This document shows, one piece after another, positions 1-9,983 of a DNA stretch of 64,000 nt. The notes below the pieces were generated by a model. That model was not told the origin of the DNA. It searched no databases and worked only from the letters and a program-made list of their open reading frames with translations. Numbering within the stretch: position 1 is the stretch's first letter; each line of letters begins with the position of its first letter. The position numbers and the translations under genes are program-made. Source of the DNA: Dryocosmus kuriphilus (lineage: Eukaryota > Arthropoda > Insecta > Hymenoptera > Cynipidae); assembly GCA_038277395.1 (NCBI GenBank), contig CM076195.1:16500535-16564534 (forward strand), in the 5' to 3' direction.

Positions 1-186
1 ACATTTCACCAGCTCATTATAGATGACGAAAGCACAGACGAGACTGATGAGTCACGTAGATTTCAAGAAGCGACAAATACAAGAACTCGTGGAAGGATTC
101 ATAGCAGAATTAGACAAAAGACTCAAGCAAACGGTAAAGCTGGATCAGGACTAATAAGAAAGTGGCAGAATTTTATTTTAAGATGA
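1..186 (+). CDS. C-terminal end of an unidentified protein of the viral element
   Basis: An open frame enters from the window edge and stops at 184-186, giving about 61 residues. It is acidic at first (DDESTDETDES) and then basic, rich in Arg, Lys and Gln. It lies just upstream of the integrase on the same strand, so it probably belongs to the viral element. I do not recognise the family, and the sequence to its left is needed to identify it. It could also be a chance open frame. Confidence 0.3.
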   Translation, partial: TFHQLIIDDESTDETDESRRFQEATNTRTRGRIHSRIRQKTQANGKAGSGLIRKWQNFILR

Positions 187-196
187 AACTGTTGGA

Positions 197-1150
197 TGAA
201 ATATAATACAATCCAAATCATCTGCAGAAAAAATAGTTCGTGCTGCGCGAGGAAAAGTATCCAGTGTTAAAGTACATGAGTGGTTAAAGTCACAGGACAC
301 ATTTACGAAACATAGGCCTATTCGTCGGAAATTTCAGAGACTTCATTATAATGTTAGTTCTATTGATAACGTATTTGAGGCTGATTTAGTAGATATTAAA
401 AGCTTATCCACTTATAATGATAATTATACTTTTTTACTAGTAGTAATTGATGTTTTAAGTAAATTTGCCTGGGCTGAACCTCTTAGAAATAAAAGTGCTT
501 TAGAAGTAAGGCGCGGTTTCGAGCGTATTCTTCAGAGAGGTAATAACTGTGTACCCATATGGCTACAAACGGATAAAGGCAAGAAATTTGTAGGTGATAC
601 TTTTCAGAAACTCTTATCACATAATGGAATACAATTTCTTGTAACTAGGGACCCTAATGTTAAATCAGCCGTAATAGAACGGTTCAATCGTACTCTCAAG
701 GAACGCATGTGGCGTTACTTTACGCATCAGAATAATCGCCGATATATTGACGTCTTGCATCAAATTGTAGATGCTTAAAATAACGCTAGGCACTCCAGTA
801 TTAAAATGGCCCCGGCTGATGTTACTTTATATAACTCCTGCAATGCGTGGGAAAATATTCAGTCGCGATTCAGTAAAGAAAAAAGAATCTACAAAAAAGC
901 CTAAGTACAGTGTCGATGATCAAATTAGAATCAATCGTGAGAAGAGGGTCTTTGAGAAAGGTTATGAGTCAGGGTGGAGCGAAGAAATATTCCTCGTAAA
1001 GCAAGTTATCAAAAATCGAATGCTATCGCCTTTTGTCTATGAGCTGAAAGATTAGCAGGGGAAGAAATTGATGGACTTTTTTAGCAACAGGAACTGACCG
1101 GTGTAAAAAACGAAGATATATCTGAGGAAAAATTTAAAATTGAAAAAACG
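197..1150 (+). pseudogene. Retrovirus-like DDE integrase (Polinton/adintovirus type), degraded
   Basis: This encodes an rve-type integrase that would insert linear viral DNA into the host chromosome. The catalytic core is visible in one frame: first Asp in EADLVDIKSL (about 377-406), second Asp in WLQTDKGKKF (about 563-592), and Glu in SAVIERFNRTLKERM (about 665-710), all DDE residues kept. A C-terminal SH3/chromo-like part follows (FEKGY...WSEEIF, VYELKD). It is broken by an in-frame TAA at 776-778, a frameshift near 880-900 and another near 1052. The relatives I know of are usually annotated as transposon-derived F54H12.3-like proteins. The N-terminus is unclear before about 218. Confidence 0.82.
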
Positions 1151-1377
1151 ATGATTCATTTGAAAATCTCATCGCCCTTATGAGCAGTGGGGCAGAAGAA
1201 TATAATAAATACCCAGAATATGATGGTAATGATAAGAATAGATTCACCATCAAGCACGGTATTGACCTTCTTCACAAATATAGTGCGCCTTAAAATGCAG
1301 CTTTTATAATATATAATACAGGAGATAATTTAGAAGGTAATTTTAAAAATATTATCAAGAAAGACGAGGAGAGATAG

Positions 1378-1567
1378 GCGGCGGTAATAGCTGAGACGTG
1401 GAAAAAACCCATTGTAAAATTCTTCGAACCGTGTCTTTATACCGATATTGAGGCTCTTATAAACAATTTCAACAGTGTTACAGAATTAGACCAACATATT
1501 AAATTTAAATATAACAAACTCAAAAGCAGCTATGTACGTATAGAAAAAAGTGTCCGGAATCATGCTC
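1378..1567 (+). pseudogene. Penton-like capsid protein, 5' part (split by a LINE)
   Basis: An open frame after an in-frame TAG (1375-1377) reads a stretch with YTDIEALINNFN and IKFKYNKL, a pattern I associate with the penton-like vertex protein of adintoviruses. The frame is cut at 1567 by the LINE. The rest of the gene resumes at 6906. The reading phase is the same on both sides once the LINE and one 11-bp duplicate are removed, so the LINE landed inside this gene. More coding sequence probably lies at about 1150-1374 but is frameshifted. Confidence 0.6.
1557..1567. repeat. Target-site duplication of the LOA-type LINE, left copy
   Basis: GAATCATGCTC, identical to 6895-6905 at the other end of the LINE. 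It lies next to the poly-A tail. Exact identity suggests the insertion is young relative to the decay of the viral gene. Confidence 0.92.
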
Positions 1568-1614
<47 letters not shown>

Positions 1615-1728
1615 GTGGTTGGAGGAAGGGAAATCTTGCATAAGATACCCTAGTTCGGTTAGTGTCGGATTCTTACCGGCTAAAACCCCTCCCCCTGGTG
1701 CTCAGACTAGGTCCATTGTGCCTTTCCA

Positions 1729-1960
1729 TTTATTTCAACAGTTGAGATACTGCTATCTACAACTGTTGTTTTCTTCATTGCTGAGGGGCCATCCCGATTA
1801 GGGCCGTCCCCCATTCGCGATGAGTTAGATGAAGATCCCCAGGGAGATCCTCATTTATTTTATTTTCTGTGTTCGCCATACTAGGCCCCACATGAGAAGT
1901 TTGGGATTTAGAAGACTGCTCCCTGCAAAGCCCCGCTTACAGGGAGAGGGTCTGAATACT
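1729..1960 (-). repeat. 3' copy of a ~225-bp direct repeat within the LINE
   Basis: This 3' UTR stretch matches 6284-6505 in the 5' region of the same LINE, same orientation, by eye about 85-90% over the first 130 bp. Shared blocks include GATACTGCTATCTACAACTG and TTCTTCATTGCTGAGGGGCC. LINEs do not normally carry terminal direct repeats. Confidence 0.8.
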
Positions 1961-1986
1961 TAACTCGACCTAAGGTATTTCTGCTA

Positions 1987-4900
1987 TTAATGAACCATCC
2001 CAGACCTCTTGATGAAGTCTAGCAGGTCGCCCATTTTTAGCGTTGTAATGTCCCCGGGTTCCAAAAAATGATCCCCAAGGACTTGTTTCCGAAGCCCGGA
2101 AAGTTCTGGGCATTGGCAGAATACATGTAGGGACGACTCCTCATCCCCACCGCACTTTCTGCACTCTGCTGTGGGACTGAGTCCCATCTTGTGTTTATGA
2201 TAGTTCTTATGGTTATGCCCTGTTAGCATGTGTACCATAGTCCTTGTATCTTTCTTGAGTAACTTCAGAATTTTTGTGGCCCTGTCCATCCTGTACCCAT
2301 AGCCCAGGATGGCCTTAGCCTGCCTTCATCCCTTCGTCTGTTCCCAGTGTTTCCGGTGTCTATTTTGGATCCAGTTTTTAATAGCTAACCCCATGCAGCA
2401 CGACGCTAGTCCATGTACCGGTTCCGGGCCAACGTACCTTTTAGCTGCACCATTCTTTGCCAACTGGTCCGCTTTCTCATTTCCGTTGATCCCTTTGTGA
2501 CCAGGGACCCACATGAGTACTACTTTGTTTTTCTCTGCTAGCTGATTTAATGCTCTTTTGTATTCCCAAAGCAGTTCTGATGTTATATCTGGTTTTCCAA
2601 CTGCAGTTAACGTTGCCTGGCTGTTCGAGCAGATTATGATCTGTCGGCCGGTCGCGTTTTCTTCTATGAGTGCTTCAGCACATTGAAGTACAGCTGAGAC
2701 CTCCGCCTGAAAGACGGTGGCATGCTGTCCAAGTGGGATTTCCGTCCCTTTTCTTCTAGCGTTGTCATATATTCCTGCTGCTGCATCCCCCTCCTCCCTG
2801 GAACCGTCTGTATACCAGATTTCCCCCTGGAGGAGTGGGTTACCCTTCACCTGCCATTCGTCCCTACTTGGGATAAGGACTCGGAAGGCTTTAGTGAAAT
2901 TGAAGCGTATTTTTATTTTATCATACCTCATTCCTAAGAATGGTATTGCGCTGATATCCTCTGAGAACCTTGTATGTCTAGTCCCCCGAGTCCATCTTTT
3001 CGCACTGACTAGGTGGCTCATCGCTCGAACCGCCCCAGCCGTTATCGCAATGTGCAGTGGTTCCTCGCAGAGTAAGTAGGCCAGCGCCGCTGTCGGCGTC
3101 GTCCTCATTGCCCCCGTTATCCCCCTGAACGCTAGCGTTTGTAATCGTTGCAGTCTTTCCTGCGTCGTTTTGAGCTTTACTTGTGGCCATCAAACCCCTG
3201 CTGCGTATAGATGTCTCGGTTTGAGGACCATCGTGTATAGCCAGGCTATCATTTCAGGCCCCAACCCCCACGTCAGTCGAAAGACTCTTCTACACGTCCA
3301 AAAGATCGTTATGAATCTCCTACATTGCGCTTCCAAACGCTTCACCCATTTCAGTCTACTATCCAGGGTGACCCCCAGATACTTGACCGAGTATGAGGTC
3401 ATTAGGCTCTTGCCACGGAATGCAGGAGTCTCCACTTTCAGCACCATCCATTCAACCATCGTAGGAGGCCGTCAACCACAATGCACCACAGGAGAGGTGA
3501 CAACACACCCCCCTGTGGTCATACTCGTGGCGTCACTCCCCCTACCCGGCCATTACCCCATCTGGTTTCGAGATACCTCCTGTGCAGCATACTCGTTATC
3601 CAGTATACTAGCTGGCTTGGTACGCCGCACCTTGTAGCCTCCCGACAGATGACTTATGGGGGGGTATTGCTGAAGGCACCCTCTATATCCAGGAAGTTGC
3701 CCACCGCATATCCCCCTTGTTCAAGCTGTTGCTCCACTTTTGTCACAGCGGCATAAAGCGCTGTTTCTACCGAGCAGCCCGCCTGAAAAAGCGTGCTGCC
3801 CTTTGTGCAACGAGGAGGTTCGAAGCACCTCATCCCTGATGTATCTCTCGACCAACTTTTCTACCGTCTTCAGAATGAAAGACGTCAAGCTGATTGGTCT
3901 AAAATCCTTCGCAGCGGTGTAGCTCTCCCTACCCGGTTTGGGCAGAAAGACCACCCTGCCGTTCTTCCATGCCGACGGCACGTGTTTCAGGGCTATACTG
4001 GCCCTGAACAGTTTTGTCAACGGGGCGATGACGCTCTCCATGCCCTTTTGTAGCAGCACTGGAAACACCCCATCCGCCGCCGGTGACTTATAGGGGTAGA
4101 AGGATTTAACGGCCCATTCTACCTTCCTACTATCCGCGACCTTTGCTGCGAATCGCCAGTCGGCCTTCTCTCTCCTCAGGCCCTGGCACTCCTCTTGCTG
4201 GTCGTTTTGTTGTCTCTGAAAGCCTGGAAAGTGAACTTCCATCTGGCGATTCAGACTTGTTTCTTCGTCCCCTGCAAGCTCGCCAATTTCGAGCCTTATG
4301 AGTCCGAGGCGAGCTTCCGGGTCTTTCGCGAGGATCTTGTAAAGCCTCGATGTGCCCGAGATGTCCTTAGTGTCTTCACAGACGCCAGTCCAGGAATCTC
4401 GTTTGTATCTCCTTATTTTTTCCTTATAGTCAGTCTGGGCCAGTTTATACCTGTCCCAGTCAGACGGAAGTTTAGTTTTATTTGCCCTATTACATAATGC
4501 TCTAATCTTTTTCCTTAGCCTCTCAAGGTGGTTATTCCACCACTCGGCCCCATTCCTAGATTTTATTGTGCTCATAGGGCATTTATTCTTATAAGATTAT
4601 ATCAAAGCTCCCTGCAAAAAATCTGCAGCATGCTCTAATTCGTCTATGTTTCCATATCTCGTAGGAAACTCCACGAGCCTGCCCTTGAACTCCTCTTTAT
4701 AGAGGTCCCAAAGGATGTTCCTGGGATTTCTGATCTTTGAAACCTCCGGTTTTCTTAGGGCCAACTGAAACAAGATGCATTTGTGGTCTGAGAGAGACTC
4801 CTCATCCGAGTCTCTCCATCCCACTACTCTGCCCCTCAGTTTTTCCGAGCATAGAGTCAAGTCGAGAACCTCACTCCTGTTTTTGTTCTGGAATGTAGGT

Positions 4901-5439
4901 GTATTACGTCTGTTTAGTATCTCCAGCTCAGTGCCAGCTAAGTATTCTATAAGATCTCTTCCTCTACTATTGATGCCCGTGCTCCCCCACACCACATGGT
5001 GAGCGTTCGCATCGCACCCCAACAACAGAGGGATTTCCTTCTCGTGACAGTGCTGTATGAGTGCCCCCACCTCTAACGGAGGTGGGGCCCCCACCGCATC
5101 ACCCGGAAAGTACGCTGAGGCAACATACACCTCTAGCCTTTCTCCACGCATGCCCCTAAGCCTTACCTTGATAACGACAAGATCCCTGGAGCATTGTCTC
5201 GGCACCAATATCACATCCATACCCTTAACGACTATGCATGCCCTCGGTGCTTTTTCGCTTGGCCCCTTATATAAAGAACCAGAGCGTCCCAAGCCACAGA
5301 TCCTTTCCTTGTATAACCAAGGTTCTTGGATTAGGGCTATACCTGTTTGCACCCTTGCCATGCGCCTGGCTAAGACTGCCGAGGCGCCTTTGCTATGGTG
5401 CAAGTTTATCTGAGACATGGAGATCCCCGACCTGGCCAT
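1987..5439 (-). pseudogene. LINE ORF2: APE endonuclease, RT, RNase H, zinc knuckle (broken)
   Basis: The ORF starts at 5439. The APE endonuclease covers 5439-4597 (INLHHSKGAS, LIQEPWL, CDANAHHVVWG, LSDHKCI). A TAA follows (4594-4596 region) and the frame continues into the RT (PKPGRESYTAAKDFRPISLTSF near 3935-3870, LDIEGAF further on). After about 3760 the frame shifts and the block that should hold the YADD catalytic motif is missing: sequence jumps from the middle of the RT to a region with KYLGVTLDSRLKW (about 3375). RNase H is at 3108-2326 (YTDGS, FQAEVSA, PGHKGINGNEKADQLA); its third acidic residue is Asn in CSNSQATL. A CCHC knuckle (CRKCGGDEESSLHVFCQC) lies at about 2170-2105. Inactive. 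Confidence 0.85.
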
Positions 5440-5446
5440 TAAACGA

Positions 5447-6130
5447 CTAAGTCGGAGTATCTCCAGGAGTTTCTGGTCCTCCTGCGGTGCCCTGACGGGT
5501 CACCCGGAAGGAGACTCTACCAGCCCCTAGATAGGGCCAAAAGTCCAGAGCCGTAAGGGCCCTAACGGCACTTTCGGGGAAACTGACCGTCATCAACCAG
5601 CCCGTTCCCGCTGGCCTATTTCCCCTCATATGAGGGTATACTCTCCAGGAGTCTGTTTTAAGGGTTGGGTTCTGAAACCTTAGGCGCCCCAGAACGACCG
5701 CCGGATCCTCGGGCGTACCGGGAATCAGAACGATCGCTCTCCGGTACCTCTGGAGGCACTCGATTCCCTTGACCTGCAAATTAAGTACCTCTTTGATCCT
5801 GAATGTTGGAGCCCTCTCTTCCAGCCACTCCCTCGACCAGGTGTCAGCGGCCTGTACAACGATGGCCCCCGCTCTGAGAAACATGTCCTAGAATCTGGGG
5901 GCGCGTCCCTCACGAGATAACGTGTCAATCCCTTTCGAGATTTCTTCCCTCAGCTTACCCAACTCCAGTGTAGTTAGGCAGTCATCAGGATAACCCGACG
6001 CAACGACAACCCTTATCAGAGCGTTTCCAGCCATCTGCGCAAAGGAAAGTCCCTGCGTCCCCATGGCCTTTCGTCTTTTTGACTCCCTGTTCAGCGGAGT
6101 GTCTTTTGAGCCCTTTTTCCTCTTACCCAT
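5447..6130 (-). pseudogene. LINE ORF1 (gag-like, DUF4780-type), in-frame stop
   Basis: The ORF starts at ATG 6130 (MGKRKKGSKD, a basic nuclear-type start). It is interrupted by TAG at 5888-5890 and continues in the same frame to 5447, about 227 codons. The second half has WSREWLEERAPTF, VLIPGTPEDPAVVLGRLRFQNP and LDFWPYLGAGRVSF, which I recognise as the DUF4780-like domain of Lian/LOA-type ORF1 proteins. ORF1 proteins bind LINE RNA in ribonucleoprotein particles. It lies 7 bp upstream of ORF2 in the same orientation. The stop makes this copy non-functional. Confidence 0.7.
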
Positions 6131-6283
6131 ATTTTGAGCAGGAGCAACTGCTCCCGCTGGAGTTCGCCTGTTGACACTCCCTTGTGGGTTATCCTGGCTA
6201 CATTCTGCCAGCTGCTTTTCAAGGCGATGTTTCAGCCTTTGTGCCCCAGAGCGTCTTTTTCTTTAAAAGACAGCTCGGTCATT

Positions 6284-6505
6284 TTATTTTCAACCGTTGA
6301 GATACTGCTATCTACAACTGTTGTGTTCTTCATTGCTGAGGGGCCGTCCCCATTAGGGCCGTCCCCCATTCACGATGAGTTTCATGAGGATGCCCCAGGG
6401 AGATCTTCATTTGTTTTGTCTGTATTATTTTGTTTAGTAGACATTTTTTGTCCCACGAGTAGCTGGGAATAAAGTCACTCCCTGCAGAGCCCCGCATGCA
6501 GGGAA
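6284..6505 (-). repeat. 5' copy of the ~225-bp direct repeat within the LINE
   Basis: Partner of 1729-1960. It lies between the LINE 5' end and ORF1. The conserved core includes CCCCAGGGAGAT and CCCTGCA-rich stretches in both copies. Confidence 0.8.
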
Positions 6506-6894
6506 AAGTTCTAAATACGAAGGGATTCGACCCAGTGTCCCTAAGTCTCCGTTGAAGACACCTCCTTTAGATCCCTCCATGTCCACCTCCATAGAGAGGG
6601 GTATGCCGGGATGTTCAAGGATTTGGTAACCCTAGTGCCATCCAGCCTTCAACACGGATATCACATCTTAGCTTGGGGCGTGGGGACTCGCGCCCCCAAT
6701 ATTCCAGGAGGTTTTGCCGTTCCCCCTGGAAGGACCACTTCTTGGTCAAGATCCATCGGATCAGAGACCCCCAGCGACCCAGAGTCCCCGCATCTCGCGA
6801 TACGCCTCTTCTGGGTCGCCTGCACCAGCACTCCCATCCGAATAGACCTCTAAGCTCCCCCACCAACTACAAGGTCATGTGATCCCTAGGGAGA

Positions 6895-6905
6895 GAATCA
6901 TGCTC
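6895..6905. repeat. Target-site duplication of the LOA-type LINE, right copy
   Basis: GAATCATGCTC at the 5' end of the LINE, matching 1557-1567 base for base. Together they bracket 1568-6894. Confidence 0.92.
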
Positions 6906-7309
6906 ATTACCTGGTCAACATTTTTTTAGTGCTTAGTGGTAAGTTATCACGTATTCTTGGTTTTGACCCAGACAATTTACTCCCAATTAAAAATAATAAG
7001 TACACCGCTGGCCATCCACCTAATCTAGCATGTGCTCTTCTGGATAAATTATTTGCTGACTGTAATATTTGTGAACCGCTTGTTACAGGCGATATGAAAG
7101 CACCCCTTTTACGCACAGTTTCTGTATAGACAAGAGAATATTGCTTTGGTGCATCACAGGTCAGCCATTTTTCATCACCCACCTACATACCGATTCTTAA
7201 CGCAGGATTTTCCACCATTGAAACTGATATAAAAGACCACCTTGGTTTATCAATACCATTTGAGTTTGGTACGCTGACGGCTACACTTCACTTTAAGTGT
7301 AATGACTAG
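6895..7309 (+). pseudogene. Penton-like capsid protein, 3' part
   Basis: This continues the gene broken at 1567. Visible blocks are LSGKLSRILGFDPDN (about 6935-6979), PPNLACALLDKLF, and a C-terminal region with PTYIPIL and PFEFGTLTATLHF. The frame is intact apart from one TAG at 7127-7129 and ends at TAG 7307-7309. In the virion the penton-like protein forms the five-fold vertices. It precedes the small basic virion protein and the hexon gene, the usual neighbours. The family call is from motif recognition and gene order. Confidence 0.65.
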
Positions 7310-7327
7310 ACACAAGCAAAGACAGAG

Positions 7328-7360
7328 AGGTAGAGAGAGAGAGAGAGAGAGAGAGAGAAA
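7328..7360 (+). repeat. (GA)n microsatellite
   Basis: About 14 GA units just before the ATG at 7365. The upstream ATG at 7302 would translate this as Arg-Glu repeats, which argues against using that start. Confidence 0.85.
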
Positions 7361-7364
7361 ACAA

Positions 7365-7934
7365 ATGAGTCAATACGTTGAATATTACACCTCGCAAGCC
7401 GATGGTGGTCCCGACGGTGGAATTCCACAGATTTATGTTCGTGCACCATATCAAAAAGGTCATGGTATTGGAAGCTTTCTGGGTGGTCTGTTTCGACGTG
7501 TTCTCCCTTTCTTGACTAAAGGAGTTCGAGTCGTCGGCAGAGAAGTTCTGAGGGCCGGTATGAATATTATGAATGATTTGGATAATAACATTTCACTTAA
7601 AAATTCATTCAAGAATCGTTTTGCAGAAACAGGTCAGAGTTTAAAGCGACGAGCAATTGACAAAATGGATAATATTATGAATGGTTCTGGTTATAAGAAC
7701 ATTAGAAAGAAGCGAATGGTTCAGTCAGTTTCTAATCGTGGTACACTTAACGCCGTGAGTCGAAATCCTGTTAAAAAGGGAAAAAAGAAAACCGTCAAAA
7801 AAATAAAGAAACGTGACACGGTGAAAAGAAAGAAACGTACAAAAAATAAAAGGAAAATAACAAGTACGGAGAATTGTGTAAAACGTAAAAAAAATCAAAA
7901 TCAATCTATTAGCGATATTTTTGGAAATAAATAG
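7365..7934 (+). CDS. Small basic virion protein of the adintovirus-like element
   Basis: An open frame of about 189 residues. I chose the ATG at 7365 because it follows a GA microsatellite and begins the conserved-looking MSQYVEYYT; the upstream in-frame ATG (7302) would translate the microsatellite as Arg-Glu repeats. The N-terminal third has a hydrophobic amphipathic stretch, GIGSFLGGLFRRVLPFL (residues about 38-54). The C-terminal half is very rich in Lys and Arg and carries GSGYK. Such proteins lie between penton and hexon genes in these elements and are compared with adenovirus membrane-lytic or core proteins. That role is inferred. It is the only capsid-cluster gene here without an obvious break. 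Confidence 0.6.
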   Translation: MSQYVEYYTSQADGGPDGGIPQIYVRAPYQKGHGIGSFLGGLFRRVLPFLTKGVRVVGREVLRAGMNIMNDLDNNISLKNSFKNRFAETGQSLKRRAIDKMDNIMNGSGYKNIRKKRMVQSVSNRGTLNAVSRNPVKKGKKKTVKKIKKRDTVKRKKRTKNKRKITSTENCVKRKKNQNQSISDIFGNK

Positions 7935-7968
7935 TATAAAAAATACATATTAAAAAATATTCTTAAAA

Positions 7969-9256
7969 ATGTCATTTTTACATTCTCATTCTTGTGAGTG
8001 CTTAAAGTCTGAGTTAGACTTATTTTCGATACCACCCACACAAACATCGATAGAAAGCTCTCAATATGTACACTATAAACCTGTTTCTCCTTTGAGTGAT
8101 GATGCTCCCATTGAATTCGTTGTCCCAGGTCATGGCGACGAATACATTGATCTAGCATACACAATGCTGAGTCTTAGGGTGAAATTAATAACACCACCAA
8201 GGGTTTCTGCAAATACTGCACATCTGTACACAGTAGGTCCTGTAAACAATCTATTGTATTCCTTATTCAATCAGGTAGATGTTTATTTCAATCAAAAGGT
8301 AGTATCACCTCCAAGTAATTCTTATGATTATCGAACATACGTTGAAACTCTGCTAAACTATGGCCCTGCTGCTAAAAATAGTCATCTGACATCCTCTCTT
8401 TGGTATAATGACACGCTTGGAAAAATTGATGATTTGGATACTAATGCAGGATTAAAAGCTCGCCAAAAATATTTGAATGCTGATAAATCTATTGATCTTA
8501 TTGTCCACTTAGACTGCGCTGTTTTTAGCCAAGACATTTTTTTATCTAGTACGCTCAAAGGATTTATTCTGCCTCGCGGATGCCACCAATAGCTGTCGTA
8601 TAAATATTGAGGAGGCATCATTAGTTATACTTCAAGCAAAAATTAGTTCTGGAATTTTACTTGCTCATGCAAAAGCTCTATTTCATGGCATTGCAAAATA
8701 TCCTATTACGCACGTGCAGATAAAAGCTATGACTCAACACTCGGGTATTCACGCTGAAACACTTGATAATGTTATTCTCGGATAATTACCAAAGAGAATA
8801 ATCATTGGATTTGTTGACAATATTACATTCAATGGAAGTGAAAACAGAAATCCTTTCAATTTTCAAAATTATAAAGTTAATCATCCTTCACTTTATGTTG
8901 ATGGTACCCAAACACCATCCAAACCATCACAACCATCCTTTGGCAATAAGCAATTGTATGTTGAGGCTTATTGAACATTATTTAGTGGAAGTGGTATTCA
9001 TTTTCTAAACGAAGGCAATAATATTGACAGAGAAAGTTATCCAACAGGAAATTGTCTGTTTGCCTTTGATCTTACATCTGATCTCTCAGCAAACTGCTAC
9101 TCTCACTGGAATCTCGTAAAACACGAAGGTCTCAGAATTGAGGTACTATTTGAGGATGCACTAACTAGTACTGTTAATTGTCTCGTATATGCCGAATATG
9201 ATAACGTTTTGGAAATGGACTCGTTCAGACAAGTTATTGTGGATTTTAGTGCTTAA
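7969..9256 (+). pseudogene. Hexon-like major capsid protein, frameshifted
   Basis: This encodes the double-jelly-roll major capsid protein of the element (relatives are often annotated as F54H12.2-like). The first 190 residues are open, with LHSHSCECLKSELDLF at the start and IEFVVPGHGDEYIDLA near residue 50. A frameshift, probably with a small deletion, occurs around 8540-8575, where the first frame is replaced by another reading RINIEEASLVILQAKISSG. That second frame has TAA at 8783-8785 and TGA at 8972-8974 and ends at TAA 9254-9256 after SFRQVIVDFSA. Total span is about 430 codons, close to what I expect for the family. It cannot make a functional capsid as it stands. Confidence 0.85.
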
Positions 9257-9383
9257 GTGGGGGACTAAACTAATTATATGGAAGATTCGTGTATTTGAAA
9301 AACAGTAGTCTTCCCACTCCCTTTGTGAAAAGGTGATATTTTTTCCTACATTCTAAAAGACATACATATATTTTTTTAAAATC

Positions 9384-9983
9384 ATGGTTGACTGCGTGAT
9401 TGATATACAAGGATTTCGGGATGATTCTGATCGGTTCATTCCTAAAGAAGTAGCTGTAATTTCTCTGGATCGTTATTGTATTGCTCACAGGATTATTTCT
9501 CCACCCTTTTCATTCACTGATCTCACAAGTCAAGCTCAACAATAAAATAATTGGATTAGTTGTCATCATCACGGCATTGATTGGTTTGAAGGAGATGTTC
9601 CAATGAATTTTTTTCACGCCAATATTCGTGACATTGCGCGAACTGCCAAGGTCATATACACGCGGGGCCATGAGGAAGCCGATTTACTACAGAAAATAAT
9701 AAGCAAACAAGTGATTAATTTGGAGAATCTAAAACGTCCATCGTTTAAGAAATTACCATTCATAGACGAATTTTGCTTCCATTATGGAATAAAAAAGGAA
9801 ACAACATTTATGTGTGCTCTTAATGATGTACTCAGGATGGAAAACTGGATCGAGAAGCAGCAAGAAGATAATATACTCCCATCAAACTACAATAAAATAC
9901 AGGGATATAGCACTTTTTCTGGCAGAACAGCTGTGACCTGTACGCGGAGCGTACAGCTGCGATTGTCGCTAATTTTGATATAA
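9384..9983 (+). pseudogene. Unrecognised protein of the viral element, one in-frame stop
   Basis: A frame from ATG 9384 (MVDCVIDIQGF) runs with one TAA at 9543-9545 and continues through HHGIDWFEGDVP (about 9570-9605) to a stop at 9981-9983. The last 20 or so codons overlap the protease remnant and are probably out of frame. The VIDIQG start, an acidic and His-containing middle and a later YTRG.EE block are loosely reminiscent of an RNase H-fold exonuclease, but I cannot show catalytic residues. I recall similar uncharacterised proteins in arthropod genomes beside these capsid genes. Function unknown. Confidence 0.5.

Larger units (their letters stand above)
1569..6894 (-). mobile_element. 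Non-LTR retrotransposon, R1/LOA type, near full length
   Basis: A 5.3 kb LINE reading leftward, with a 5' region at 6894-6131, ORF1, ORF2 (endonuclease, RT, RNase H, zinc knuckle), a 3' UTR and a poly-A tail seen as about 45 T on + (1569-1613). It is flanked by the exact 11-bp target duplication GAATCATGCTC (1557-1567 and 6895-6905). An APE endonuclease plus RNase H, and an ORF1 domain like that of Lian/LOA elements, point to the R1/LOA/I group. Both ORFs carry stops and ORF2 has lost part of the RT, so this copy is dead. The region 6284-6505 is repeated at 1729-1960. Confidence 0.9.

Noticed and set aside
1550..1801. Open frame with poly-Phe on +
   Set aside because: It is the complement of the LINE poly-A tail and 3' UTR.
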